A stretch of DNA of 64,000 nt from Strongyloides papillosus. Taxonomy: Eukaryota; Nematoda; Chromadorea; Rhabditida; Strongyloididae. Of this stretch, positions 1 through 11,377 are shown in pieces (position 1 is the first letter of the stretch; every line of letters begins with the position of its first letter). The notes beneath the pieces are model-generated. The model was not told the origin of the DNA. It was given only the letters and a program-made list of their open reading frames with translations, and did not search any database. The stretch is taken from the NCBI GenBank assembly GCA_005656395.1, contig SRSI01000078.1, positions 1,178,001 through 1,242,000 of the forward strand, read 5' to 3'. The position numbers and the translations under genes were made by a program.

Positions 1-1040
1 ATAGTATAAATACCGAATGGATTGCTTATAAAAGTAGTTTTTTCTTTTATTTCTCTCACCTCACGTATCTGAAATTTTTGATAAAACACAGCCTAGATAC
101 ACTTTTAAAAGAGGAGTGTTCTGAACTCAACAAAAGCAAATTCTTAAAACCATTGCCGAATTAGAAAAACGAAGAAATGTTCTAAGTGTAGCATATAATC
201 ATTTTTAATTGACCTACAAATAGGAACTAAAAAAACGCAATTTGCAGAACCTCATTTAATAATAAATCAATTTTCCATGAAATCAATAAAGTGTCAAACT
301 GAAAAGTTGAATTATACACTAAATTATCTACCACGATCGGAAGAGAAAAAAATATCAAAAGATACATATGCTCAACAAGACAAAAGATTATAACAATGTT
401 GAATACTTTACAGCTTTGTAATGTTACACAGTCACTTAATTACTAAAGAGAAAGAGAGGTCGACCAAAGAAAAATGAAATGCTAAAAATAGTAATATTTA
501 ATAAAATAAACTTCAAATTACAACTAAAACAAAAAAAGTAAAAGAAGTAGACTACTAAAACAAAAATCATCAGATATTTCGGAAGAAACATCAAATAATG
601 AAAAAGAAGATTCAAGGCCATCAAATTTACTAAAAAAATTTTTTAACAAATATGTATTTACGAATTAATCCATGACAAAGCACAATATTAACTTTTGTTT
701 CTAACTTACTTTTTGGGCGACCTTTTCCTTTTTTTATTGAAATTGCATCAGTTTTTGCTATATTATTATTTCCATTTAAAAAGTTTCCAACACAGGCATC
801 ATTTATGTTACAGTAAGTGGATAACATTTTAAAAATACTTTTAAAAGAACAACAATATTGTGAAATAATGTAAATCTGTTGATGGAATTATATTTGACAA
901 GATGAAATCTCGTAATATTTTTATTAAAATTTCCACACCAAAAAACAAAGTAATTTATATAATCTTACTATTAATAAATATAAGCGGGTTAATTTTGTCC
1001 AAATAAGAATGATTAATATCTTTTTTATTTGATATTAAAC
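1..1040. other. AT-rich stretch with short coding scraps
   Basis: No intact gene is visible. Two scraps look protein-like. Plus-strand 143-208 reads KTIAELEKRRNVLSVAYNHF and then stops; plus-strand 445-541 reads an AT-hook-like core (KRKRGRPKKNE) and a stop. The minus strand at about 700-760 carries a second GRPK core (GKGRPKSK) within a 65-codon frame. The two GRPK cores are basic DNA-binding-like motifs but are too short to name a family. The stretch may be the decayed end of a transposon or gene. Confidence 0.25.
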
Positions 1041-1041
1041 T

Positions 1042-1560
1042 ATGCCTTAAGTAAAAAGTCGAAAATATGCAAATAAATTGCGTTATGGTCGTGAATCTAC
1101 AAATAACACAGTAAATACTGAATCTAACTTGCCCTCAACTTTAAGAAATGTAGAAACAGTACTTCTATTAGATACTGGGGTGCGTGAAGAATATAAGGAT
1201 CTTCAAAATATTAACAACGGACTTTATTTTTAACAGAGAATCTAGGAGATTAAATGGCATAAAGCGTAATACATCCGAAGAATCTGATTATCCATTGATA
1301 CTTTTACAAATGAACAGATATATGAAAAAGTTACTCATTATGACAAATTGTGTATAAATCTTACAGTTTCTGTAATAATCTACATTATAATTCCAATAAA
1401 AAAATATATATTGATTCTGAGTATTATACTAATCAATTTATTAATGAATTTTTAACTCTAAACTCTTTTACAAACGGAGATCTTTCCGTTTATATTACGC
1501 ACTCTTGTGTGTAAAGTAAAAAGAGTACTTTTATATAGAATAGATAGTTTTTTATATTTT
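1042..1560 (+). pseudogene. Decayed gene fragment of unknown family
   Basis: A start codon at 1042 opens MP, then an immediate TAA, then about 60 open codons (VKSRKYANKLRYGRES..., with VETVLLLDTGVREEY near the end) to a TAA at 1231. Protein-like segments continue in other frames to about 1380, for instance NRESRRLNGIKRNTSEESDY and TFTNEQIYEKVTHYDKLC. Codon composition is richer in G and C than the flanks. The mix of stops and frame changes marks a pseudogene. I do not recognise the family. It lies only about 200 bp from a piggyBac end but runs on the opposite strand to that transposase, so it is not obviously part of it. Confidence 0.35.
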
Positions 1561-1760
1561 TCTTCAGTAACATTTAAATAAACAATCTAAAAATACAATT
1601 TGATTAAATTTAATTTTAAATTTATTCTCTAGCCGTTTTTTAAATTTATTTTTTCTTGTCTTTTTTTCATACAATTTTTTTATAAGAAAAAAATTAATAT
1701 CATTTTAAAATTTCCCGCTTGTAGCATAAATTACCACTATGCATTAACATTTTTGTTTAT

Positions 1761-2290
1761 GACGCATATACGCGTCATCCGGCAATGAAAGAGTTAATAT
1801 AAAAGCCCGGTAATTGAAATTTTTTAGGAAGCTAAACTTTTTTGATATTAAAAAAAATAAGTGTTACATTATATTTGAAACAAAGCGTGTTTCATTTTTC
1901 AAATAAAAGGCATATATTTTTTACTAAGTATATTAATTGAGTATGTTAATTTACTAATTCAATTAGGTGGAAAATTGTTAAAAACAACTTAGGTTTCTAT
2001 TGATACACAAGTGAACTCCAGATTTGCTGCACATTATTCGTAAACGAGATTTGCATTTAGGAAACTTTCTTCTAAGCGTAGATTTTGTGTACATAGGCTA
2101 ATTAAGATTGCCTATTTAGTTTGATTTTCTTAGGTGATATATAAGATGTCATCACAAAGCGTTTCTTTTTTTAAATTTCCAATTCAATATCTGATTGTCT
2201 TCTTCTTCTTGACACTCGTTTTGTACCAATTGTCCAAAGAAAATTGGCAATTTTCCCACGAAACTCAGCTAATTTTAAAATCGTTTTCAT
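1761..2290 (-). mobile_element. piggyBac-type transposon relic, 3' end
   Basis: Read on the minus strand, a transposase C-terminus is followed by a terminal repeat abutting TTAA, the target of piggyBac. About 2160-2290 gives LAEFRGKIANFLW followed by a basic RRRR segment, matching the FR.xIA stretch near the end of DDE_Tnp_1_7 proteins. About 1970-2080 gives a Cys-rich tail (KCKSRLRIMCSKSGVHLC) like the C-terminal Cys/His domain of the family. The end at 1761-1793 contains the palindrome GACGCATATACGCGTC, then TTAA at 1794-1797. Stops between the two protein blocks show it is dead. The catalytic core and the other terminal repeat are missing; a MITE lies just upstream at 2318-2620. Confidence 0.72.
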
Positions 2291-2317
2291 TTTTTTTAAA
2301 ATGACAATTTTTTTGTA

Positions 2318-2620
2318 CAGGGTGGCTAGCGAAGGCCTTTGTGTGAGATTTAATTCTGTACATATTACTCCAGAAAAATTAAAAACTTTTTTACAACATT
2401 TATAATTATAATAATTGAAATTGTATTTTTTAAAGGAAAATTGAAATGTAAATAATTAATAAATAAAGGTACTAAAAATTTACTATTTTTTATTGTATCT
2501 TTTAAATAAATCTTTGCTATATTTAAAAAGTAAAAATAGCCTCTAGTAAATTAAAGTACTCCTATGTGAAAAAAAGGTCAACAAAAAACTCTTGAACCAA
2601 AGCCTTCGCTGGCCACCCTG
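2318..2620. mobile_element. 303-bp MITE with CAGGGTGGC ends
   Basis: The left end (CAGGGTGGCTAGCGAAGG) and the reverse complement of the right end (CAGGGTGGCCAGCGAAGG) match over about 24 bp with two differences. Each end is flanked by TA (2316-2317 and 2621-2622), the target duplication of Tc1/mariner elements. The interior is AT-rich and non-coding. The first nine bases equal those of the maT transposon at 54280, so a maT-type transposase is the likely mobiliser. Confidence 0.85.
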
Positions 2621-2622
2621 TA

Positions 2623-5600
2623 TAAAAGCCATGAATTTATAATTCTCATATCTATTTTTTACAATGTAGGTTTATCATCAAGTTGATTGTATAAATCTTG
2701 ATATTATATTTTTAACATCAACAAAATCTTAATCAATGGCTACTTCTTCTTCCTTCTTTTTATCAACTCAATTAAAATCATCTTCACTCTGTGGTAAGAT
2801 TGAAGTAAATACTTCCAGTTGAGGTTTTTAGATATTCCTGTGATTAAACCATGTTCTTCAAAAAGCACTATGTCTAAAATTTAATATGTCTAAAGAAATC
2901 TACGACTTGAAGAAAAGTATTATAAATAAATTAGTAAAATTAAAAAAAAAATTATACCTTTATTTATATAATTCAATTACTTATTACAAAATATTGTGAT
3001 TAAAAATAAATGGAAACTAATAAATATTGGTGTTTTTAATTTTTTATTGTAACGAAATATTTCACAACTATACAAAACTTGTAATATAAGAGCTCTATTA
3101 TCAATTTTTTTATATATATACATAAGTGATTTTTTGAATTGAAAATAACGCTTATCAATACTTGTGTTTAAAAAACACTCGCTTTTGTTAACGAAATAAT
3201 GTGATGTCTTAAATTCGATACATTGCACATTTTGTAATTAAAATTTAGATATTTTCAAAGTGCTAGATACACTTAATGTTACAATTAAAGTTTTTTAAAA
3301 CTAGCGATATAAAATATGATAGTAATATAAAATCTTTTACTTAACATTGGGATCGAACACCCTTCCAAGCCAGAGAGTCTGTCCAAGATCTAACACAAAG
3401 TTTATTTCTTTAACTAGAAATTAAGAGAAATTTATTTCGATTTTTCAACTGACATTGCTAAACTTGAAATGTTAGAAAATAACTTCAACGAATTTGCTAA
3501 ATATTGATCAATGCAAGATAAAAACATAAGAGACTAAAATTGAATACAATACAGGTATCTTTTCATTTATATTCTTACAGGAAAATGTCTAGGTTGATCT
3601 AACATTGAAAAAATATAGATTTCTAACAGACAAAAGTACATTGAGGAAAACACTTCAACATTAACATCACATTTTAAAAAAGTAGTAAACATCATTTTTC
3701 ATAAATTAAATATGAACAGTAATTTTTTTTTATCTTATTTATTATAATACAGTTTGTCAAGGTAATTTGGTTCCTTATTGTTTATCAAGAGGCGTGAAAA
3801 AAATGGTAAATTTTCAATTACAGGTTAAGTGCAGTAATTTAAATATCACAATTTTGCTTTTCGGAAAAAATATAACATGAGCATTTCTTTGCATATATAA
3901 TGGTTTCTTTCGGAATAAAAAAATTCTTTCTATTATCAAATATTTTCTATGTACAATATTGGTGATTGTTTCAACATTAAATCAATTTTTATCTTAAAAA
4001 TAGAGTTTTATCACATATCATTTCAATTGGTGGAATTACACTACTTAAGACATTAGATTTTATAAATGCAATTTTTATTTTTGTTCCATAATGTAGTTTT
4101 ACGACATTTGATAATTCAAGAAAGATGCAAAACTATTTAATCAACTTATATACTATCTTGCTTTTACTGTTGTTTACGCGGTAAAGAACGGAGGAAAAAA
4201 GTTTGAACTTCCAGAAAGAATTGCAAGTAAAATCTGAAGAGAAATTATGGACATAATTGATTTTGCTATGAAACACAAAAATTTGCACAGATTTTTTTTT
4301 AAAAATACAAAAATTTCATCTATTATGGTTCGTTAAGTACATATAATCAAAAAGTGAGTAATAATGCATAATTTAAAAAAAAATTAATGTAATAAACGCG
4401 TGTAATTTCCACGTTAAAGATTAATTATTTAAACTCTGGAAGAGGAAAGAAACATTCGGCACAGAATCGGAGTCAATATGAGATAAAGATACATTCAGAT
4501 AGTTAATTGTTATTGAATAAATATTGTATTTATTTTTGTTTCTAATAAAAGTTCCTACCTAATACTACTACACAATTTATGCATCATATAACGAATGCAA
4601 AAAAATACTATTTATTTTATATTACTTGTACTATTTGGACTGAAATTTTAATCAATTAAGAAAGTTGTTATCATTAAGATTTTTTCTTTCATAATAGAAA
4701 AATTCTGTTTTTAGTAATTCCTATTAATTTTAATATATTGTAAAAACTTTTTTAACCAATAGTTGTTATTCTTCTGATGAAAATACATGATTTGTTTGAA
4801 CTTTTTCGTAAAGTTATCGGTTATATTTATCACACTTATATAAAATGTAAGCCAATTTAAATTTCTTTAATAAGAGTCTAAAATATTACTAATTAAAAAA
4901 TTTATTTTCATTTTGAACTTAATTGGACATTCGGTGATAAAATTAGACAGGATCAATGCATGACTACAAAATATAATAAGAATAATAATGTATTTAAGCA
5001 TAGTAATTTTTTCCAACATACTTTAAATAGTCATAACGTAATAATAGATTTCGAAACTAAATTTTACTTTAAAGAGTTTTATTATATTGGGAAATTTTTA
5101 AAAAAAGACATTTATTCATTTTTGAGTAAGCGAAACAACATTTCTGTTTTTATTAAAATTTGCACATTGTGTAAGCGCAATGACTTTTTTAACTTATAAA
5201 CTATGAACAACCGAATAGATATTTTTTATATTTTCAACCAGCTTTAATATATAGAATAAAAAAATGCTTAGTCTTAATATTGTATAAAGATTTAAAATTT
5301 TAATGATTTCATATTATAAATTGACATTATATAAAATAAGTTCGATCGTATTATTATTCAGTATCAACCATAATAGATTAGAAAAAGATATTTTGCTTTT
5401 ATTTCTCTGATAAAATATTACAAAAAAATTATACTATTCTGAAAAAAAATCCTACATATGAAGCTGGATTCATTTTTGACCAACTATTAACAAAATATTT
5501 ATTTATTGAGGTGTCTTCGGAAAGAAGTCGAAAAGTTTATAGAAAAATTATCTGCCATGGAAAAAAGCGAGTAAATTTGTACTGCTTGCAACAAGTTAGT

Positions 5601-5705
5601 TTTAGTACTCTATTCGATTCAAATTTAATCATCTAGAATCAATTCATGGATGCTAAATTTAACACAAAATATAAGATCAATAACATATGCTTTTGTATTG
5701 TTTCT
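2623..5705. other. AT-rich gene-free stretch
   Basis: Apart from the tRNA-like piece listed separately, I see no gene. Minus-strand 2690-2880 has a slightly acidic scrap (LPQSEDDFN, then KKKEEE) that could be the N-terminal part of the piggyBac transposase beyond the MITE, but this is weak. The small frames at 2977-3228, 4960-5199 and 5625-5816 are AT-driven and show no motif. Confidence 0.4.
3345..3410 (-). repeat. tRNA-like (SINE-type) fragment
   Basis: On the minus strand a B-box-like GTTCGATCCC (plus coordinates 3349-3358) is preceded by GTTAGATC, like the D-arm end of a tRNA, and by TTGGACAGACTC, like an anticodon arm. The acceptor stem does not pair and no downstream A-tail is clear. 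It is a partial tRNA-derived repeat or tRNA pseudogene, not a functional tRNA. Confidence 0.4.
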
Positions 5706-6654
5706 ACACACAAAAAAAATGGGAAGCATTTTTGCGTAAAGTGCAATGAATCCCCACCTAACAAAATTTGAATTTTTTTGATTTGCGACTAATTTTATCG
5801 CAATTATATGGTACATAAAAATTAAAGCAATGATTAAGTAGTTATTAAAAAAAGTTTCTATTCTTTGTTATATTTATTGGTATTTTAAAACTTAGATTGT
5901 TTTCTACAAATACTTTTTTAAATATAAGATTATAATTTAATTTTATATAAGATTATAAATGCTTTTATAAAAAGCAATTCTGAACATACCAAAATATTTT
6001 TATTAGTAAGTTATAATAGTTTGAGTTATTAATAATTACACTTTTTACTATAAAATTACACTCTTCTAAAAGCCGAAAAATTTTTCTAATGACTTTTAAT
6101 GACCCTGTTTAAAAAATTAAATCTATGAAAAGTTATAATATTATATGCATTTTTATCTATGGTAAAAAATATCTTCTACATATTTAAACTTAATATAAGA
6201 ACAAATACAAAGAAAATATTTTTAATTATTAATGCTTTGTGTGGTTAAATAATAATTTTTGCCTTTTTGTTATTATTACTATGATTTTTTTATTTTTATT
6301 GTTGCTAGTAAATTGTTAAGGACAATGATTTTTGTTAAAACTTAACAACTTTACACGAAATTGAGTTCTAACAATGTATTTCATGTATATTAGAAAAAAA
6401 TTAGATCCTAAGATTAGCAATTTATTAAAATCGTTAAGGTTAAAAAAGTTACATCACTTAAAATATAAAACATATGTAATTTTGTAAAAAAACACAAAAA
6501 TATTGATACAACCTAATATTTTTCAATGTTTAAGACATTTTTTCTGTCCCTTAATAATTTTAAAATTTGAATGAATGTTGATTTTTTTAATAGATGGGGA
6601 ATTTTTTGCATTTTTCCTTGAATTGTCAAAATTTTCCCAATTTTTTTTCTGTGT
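5706..6654. mobile_element. Dispersed TIR element, copy 1
   Basis: It begins ACACACAAAAAAAATGGGA and ends TTCCCAATTTTTTTTCTGTGT, an imperfect terminal inverted repeat. A second copy with the same order of sequence blocks lies at 42876-43801. Shared inner words include the region after the left end (TTTGAATTTTNTTGATTTGCG) and, near the right end, TAACAACTTTACACGAAATT. It has no coding capacity. No clear target duplication was found, so the superfamily is not assigned. It lies just downstream of the gag-like relic on the minus strand. Confidence 0.75.
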
Positions 6655-6919
6655 ACAAAAACACAAACTAATAGGTCCATGTTGCCCAACTTCGTATATT
6701 TTTGCCCCGTCACAGGTGATGCTTTAAAAATGCGTGCTAAAACAAGACCTTTAAATTTCATAATTTGGTTCTCTCCCATGTCATTTTATAAGTTGTATGG
6801 TATGTTTGTATGTTCAGCAACTACTGGGTTGATTATTTGATTCGCAAATAGTTAAATCTGGAACGATTTGCTCTTGCATGAAGGTTAGTTGGCACATTTT
6901 TAAATGTTTCTGTTCTATA
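6655..6919 (-). other. Possible 3' continuation of gag-like relic
   Basis: This segment is less A+T-rich than its surroundings. Minus-strand frames read short protein-like stretches (MKFKGLVLARIFKASPVTGQ and, in another frame, IYEVGQHGP) broken by stops. It may be the decayed 3' part of the coding relic at 6920-7123, cut by the TIR element at 5706-6654. Confidence 0.25.
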
Positions 6920-7123
6920 CTAGTTAAACGGCGTATCATCTTGTAGTTCCCAACGGCCAAGGCGTTTTCTTCCACGTAGAATTAACTCTTCTGCTCTGTC
7001 CTTGATTTCCAACAATGTTGATTTGTTGGTATAAGGTTTCAATTGTTCACTTATTTTTCTTGGTAGAGTATACAAAAATTCCATTTTCATCAGTGTTTGT
7101 GATATAAACGGAATTTGAATAAA
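6920..7123 (-). pseudogene. Gag-like coding fragment downstream of LINE
   Basis: An open minus-strand frame ends with TAG at 6920-6922. It contains LYTLPRKISEQLKPYTN, then TLLEIKDRAEELILRGRKR. The pattern of a leucine-proline turn, a short helix and an A/E-rich helix resembles the end of an LTR-retroelement capsid domain. That resemblance is my inference; no zinc knuckle or protease follows. The frame runs directly up to the LINE target duplication at 7124-7134 and stays open across the join if the LINE is removed. The segment probably belongs with the relic at 9547-10146 as one older coding region split by the LINE. Confidence 0.35.
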
Positions 7124-7134
7124 ATGAATATTAT

Positions 7135-9085
7135 GTTATTATTATTATTATTATACTTAATATAAAGTTATATTTTATAAAACATTGTAAGTTGATTACT
7201 ATTCAGAAGATATTTCCATTTATGTTTACACTTTGCCACTTGAAATCATTTTAAATTCTTTCTTTTGTTTACGTCATCTTTAATTTTAATGTTTTTGAAC
7301 CACTCAGCTAACTGCTTCTGAGGTCTTCCAACTGATTTTTTTCCTACTAATGGTTTGTTTTTATACACCCATATTCCTTCTACCATTCTTTTGGCTAGTC
7401 CATCTTTTTTCCGGATTTGATGGCCCATAAACCTTAGTTGTAATTCCAGTATCTTATCTTCTACTGATGGTAATTTTGAGGTATTAATGTCATTATTATT
7501 TAAATATTTCCATATATGGTTTATAGTACCTTGTAATTGTTTTGGAGTATTTTTCAATAGTTGCCAAGCTTGAGCACCATATATAGCTATTAAAAATAAT
7601 ATTTGCACTGTTAGCCTTCTTTTATCTTTATCTTTCAGTCTTTTCCATTCATTCTTATATAAATGATACGCAGACCACATTTTTTTCTTCCTTACTAATA
7701 CTTCTTTATATTCTTGATTAGAAAAACTAGCTTGTGCTCCAAGATATGTGAACTGTTGAACTTGTTTAATTTTTGTACCATCTAGAGATTTTATCTTAAC
7801 TTCATCTAGACACATAAGTTCAGTTTTCATAGGGTGCAGTACTAATCCGTGTTTCTTGGTAATTATTTCAAATAGCACTAACATTTTTTGTGCATCTTCT
7901 TCTGATTCACCAATTAAACATGTATCATCTGCAAAAGCAATAACTCTTGTATCATTACCATTCATTTGAAAACATTTAATTTTTTCTTTTCTCAATTTAC
8001 TTGCAAATTCTCTTACTATATGTTCCATAATAATTAAGAATAATGATGGTGACATGCTATCACCTTGACCAACACCTCGTTGAATAGGTATATTGTATTT
8101 GTTATCAATATCTACAAATTTCGTCTCTTTTTGTATCGTTTCTACTGTAGAAATAATGTGACCATCTATATTCAAATCATACATGCTCTGGTATAACATT
8201 TCTCTTTTTATCATATCAAAGCATTTCATAAAATCAAGAAATATGAATACTCTTTTTCTCATATTGAATTCTTTGGTATGTAACATGATTTGTTTCAAAG
8301 TATATATAGCATATACTGTTGACATATCATTTCTAAATCCTGTTTGATAATCTTGAACTTCATACTTGGTATATCTTTTAAGTCTTTCATTTATTAAAGC
8401 TGTAAAGAGTTTGAATAAATGTGACAATATAGATAGCGGTCTGTAATTTCTGATACTATTGAGATTATTCTTCTTTGGCAACAGTAGTAAAATTGCAGTG
8501 CCCCAAAATTTTGGTATTATTTTATTCATAAAATAAAAGTTAAGTCTTTTCAATAAAGCTACTTTGAACTTTTGATTTTTATACAGACTTTTTATCATTT
8601 CATTTGAAATACCATCAATTCCTGTCATTTTTTCATTTTTTGACTTTGCTACAACGTAATCGATTTCACTTTCAAGAAATAGTTTGAATTCACTATGATC
8701 TGATATTTTATGCTTATCATTTCTGATACTTTTAATATCATCTTTATATAGTTCTGTATAAAAATTACAGATTACTTTTTCATTTGTATCAATTTCTTTC
8801 GTGAAATCATCTGTGAGTTCTGTCATTCCTTTTCTAAGATACATAGCATTTTTGAAAGCTTTTTTGAAGCCTCTACAATTATTTTCTATGTAGTCAATGA
8901 TATTTTTGCTTTTCCTTTCTCTAATTTCATTTTCTAAAATTTTTCTAACATGCTTTGCATATTCTGTCAATTAATGAAGTTATTTCCACTTTTCAGTTCT
9001 TTTCTTATCTTTAACATTTTTTTTATTTTATCTGAAAAAAGACATTTTTCATCTTTGTCTTTTGGTTTCAATGTTCTTTTTATTT
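7135..9085 (-). mobile_element. 5'-truncated RTE-like LINE with 11-bp TSD
   Basis: The insertion is flanked by perfect direct repeats ATGAATATTAT at 7124-7134 and 9086-9096. On the minus strand the 3' end is a short (AAT)n array at about 7137-7157, as in RTE/CR1-type LINEs. The 5' end lacks the endonuclease and begins within the linker before the reverse transcriptase. The element is therefore a typical 5'-truncated target-primed insertion. It landed in an older gag-like coding relic. Confidence 0.9.
7246..9080 (-). pseudogene. LINE reverse transcriptase, 5'-truncated, frameshifted
   Basis: About 574 uninterrupted codons (8970 to 7246) encode the RT of a non-LTR retrotransposon. Visible RT blocks in order are GIDGISNEMI, NYRPLSILSHLFKLF, QTGFRNDMST, the catalytic FLDFMKCFD, RGVGQGDSMSPSLF and the active-site FADD (IAFADDTCL). 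A C-terminal domain follows with YGAQAW and SVGRPQKQLAEWF, as in RTE-type elements. The 5' limit is not a true start: TTG at 8970 follows a stop, while the preceding linker (KRTLKPKDKDEKCLFSD) lies in another frame at about 8973-9080. So there is one frameshift or small indel near 8970. No endonuclease domain is present. The catalytic aspartates are intact, so decay is recent. Confidence 0.9.
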
Positions 9086-9344
9086 ATGAATATTATATTT
9101 TAAATATAAATTAGTATTATTATTTAAATTACTATGCTATTATATTTTATATAAGTCTTATATTTTTTTAGATCGGTACATAAAATTTTAAAGTTATTGT
9201 CATGTTTATGTCAGTTTGAAACGGATGTTCACAATTTTGCAGTTCGTACTAAAAAAAGATAGTAAAATAATTTTATTAAAGATAAAGAAATCAATCAGGA
9301 TTTCTATTTTTCAAAAAGAAAATGTAAATGTATATTAAAATTTT

Positions 9345-9487
9345 ATTCTTTAAATATTGTTCATTTATGTTGCATTTCCCAAGCCTCCATTAGCTTGGTT
9401 AATGCAACATTACTTTTATTTTGATGTTTCATACTTTTCTTAGTGATAACATTAAAATATTTAAATATCTTTACAGTACTATGAATT
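9345..9487. repeat. Direct repeat copy 1 with stem-loop
   Basis: This repeat is about 140 bp and recurs at 10112-10262. Its core is a stem-loop: ATGTTGCATT (9367-9376) pairs perfectly with AATGCAACAT (9401-9410), and after a 2-nt internal mismatch CCAAGC (9379-9384) pairs with GCTTGG (9393-9398) around an 8-nt loop. The paired copies bracket the coding relic at 9547-10146, like terminal repeats of a small retroelement, but TG...CA ends and a primer site are not convincing. Confidence 0.6.
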
Positions 9488-9546
9488 ACTTTTTGTCCCA
9501 ACTATTGTATTTCCCAAATTTTTCGACATCAGAATGCCACACGTTG

Positions 9547-10146
9547 CTAGCGTTTATTTATAAATACCAGAAAATATTTTTCCAAATCCTCAGTGTTCTT
9601 AAAATATCTTAGTCTTTCTCTACTAGCTCTTATATGATTCAGTGGAGTATTCAATTTTCTTGCAATGTAAGTGACCTCTTCTCTTATGTCATATTCGATA
9701 GTCCGTCCATAGAAATGTACAGCTGCACGATAAAGCTGTGAGGTTCTGTCTCTAAGAAAATTATCCAAAAATAATAACTTCATACGATTTCTTTCCTTAT
9801 AATCATCTATTTAATGAGTTTTATCCACTACCAATTCAAATTGTTCACGTTATAACTTAAATTCAGCCGAATTTTGTGCAGTGCAGTTCTGTAATTTGTC
9901 TAAAAAAACGGTATCGTTATAACGGTAAGCATTTGAGTTGTATGTCTTAACATAGTTGGCACATTCCATTGGTTGGTGTCGAATTGCCAATATTTCTTGA
10001 TTATTCTCTATCTTATTTACTTTTGGTATTACATTGTCCAATTCATGTGTATTGTTTGGTGTAGCGTAGTCTATAAGATGCATTGAAGCTTTTCGTTTTG
10101 TAATAGTTGTTCTAGTATTTTTAAATATTGCTTTCTTATGTTGCAT
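9547..10146 (-). pseudogene. Decayed coding region, candidate gag-like
   Basis: About 200 codons in one minus-strand frame are interrupted by two TAA stops, at about 9850 and 9810. The first part (10146-9850) begins MQHKKAIFKN inside the stem-loop repeat. The second (9783-9547) contains TSQLYRAAVHFYGRTIEYD and LNTPLNHIRASRERLRYF, a mostly helical, basic pattern. Base composition is distinctly less A+T-rich than the flanks. No family is recognised with certainty. A capsid-like role is inferred from the helical pattern, the flanking repeats and the further fragment at 6920-7123. A domesticated host gene is an alternative. Confidence 0.4.
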
Positions 10147-10262
10147 TTCCGAAGTCCCTATTAGCTTGGTTAATACAACATAAACATTTATCCCATTACT
10201 TTTTGTTTAGGTATTTTACTTTTTTATTAATTCTAATATTAAATATGTTTAATACCTTTACA
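10112..10262. repeat. Direct repeat copy 2 with degenerate stem-loop
   Basis: It matches 9345-9487 along its length with several indels. The stem-loop is present but weaker: ATGTTGCATT (10138-10147) pairs with AATACAACAT (10172-10181) at 9 of 10 positions plus a wobble, and the inner arm (CGAAGT against GCTTGG) has decayed. The minus-strand coding relic starts within this copy. Confidence 0.6.
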
Positions 10263-10423
10263 CACAATAAAATTTTTTATCAAAATCAGGAATATTTTAT
10301 CGATTTTTTGAAGATTAAAATAGAAAAAAAAATATCACCAATTTTATTTAAATTACGTCTAGTAAAATAAGTAATAATAAAAAAAATTTGATTAAAACAA
10401 ATCTTTTTTTAAAAGATTGTAAA

Positions 10424-10577
10424 TGTTATACTTTGATTACTTTATTATTACAACATTAAAACAACTCAATTAAAATATAGTTTCTTTGGGTATTATATAC
10501 TATTTTTTTATGGTCGTGGCCATATGTTGGTTATCAGTGTTTAATTATTCTTGATAATTAGTTATTCCTTGATAACA
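10424..10577 (-). repeat. 3' LTR
   Basis: This is the 154-bp LTR at the element's 3' end when read on the minus strand. It is preceded by the purine-rich tract CAAAGAGAA and ends at the TAAA target duplication. It differs from the other LTR by scattered substitutions and small indels, including a missing GATTCTT-like stretch, so the insertion is not recent. Confidence 0.88.
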
Positions 10578-11377
10578 TTCTCTTTGAAAAAGTTAGACAT
10601 AGTTAAACTTTTCTGTATCTTCTCTTACCACGCTTTTTTTGTTTTTGTGGGTAATGTGATTTATAACCTTTTTTCATAAATATATATATATAATATTATT
10701 TTTGTTCATCTTTTTTCAAGAATTAGTGGAGGCCGTAAGGAAAAGAAAAAATTTCAGTAAAAGGTACGTTTTTCTTTGAAGTATAGCGTATGATAATTTA
10801 GTTTTCTTATAGATGAATCTTGTAGAATTCCAGTTTTTAATTTCAATGCGGGAGGTTACATTTCTTCGTGTGCTCTTGAAGGTCAGCACAATCCTTGCAC
10901 TGGCATTCAAGAGCCTTTGTTTCTATTCTCGGGTCCGTTATAGAAGGTATAAGCGAGTTTCTCTCTGCTCCTTTTTCTATTTGGCTGCCAGGTTGTTGTA
11001 CTGATCCTTAAAGGCTTCATCTGGTTCGACATCCATTTGTCTTTTGAACAGTCGTTTCATGATTATTCTCAAATTGTGTATGAATTAGAAACGAAAATTA
11101 ATGTACACGATCAGAAGAAAAATAACAAATTCTGCGTGAAATATTAAGAATGTAACGGGTATAAGTTTGTTTTTAGGTGAATAGTAACAATATTTACGGA
11201 GTATGAATTGTACTTACTCAGTAACTCACGTACTAAGGTGTGTGTTTTTAAATAAGGTATAACTGTTCAGTAGTGAAGGATATATTATAGAATATGAATT
11301 ATGCATTCAGTGACTCGTCTAATAGGGTATGGTGTAGAAGTAGGTTCAGAGCTCGACAAGTCGAGGTGGAACCTCCA

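Noticed and set aside
3345..3410. Functional tRNA gene.
   Set aside because: Only a B-box and part of the D and anticodon arms are present; the acceptor stem does not pair.
10716..11004. Overlapping frames on both strands between the LTRs at 10424 and 11378 as independent genes.
   Set aside because: They lie wholly inside the non-autonomous LTR element and neither has a recognised domain; the minus orientation is set by the PBS and PPT.
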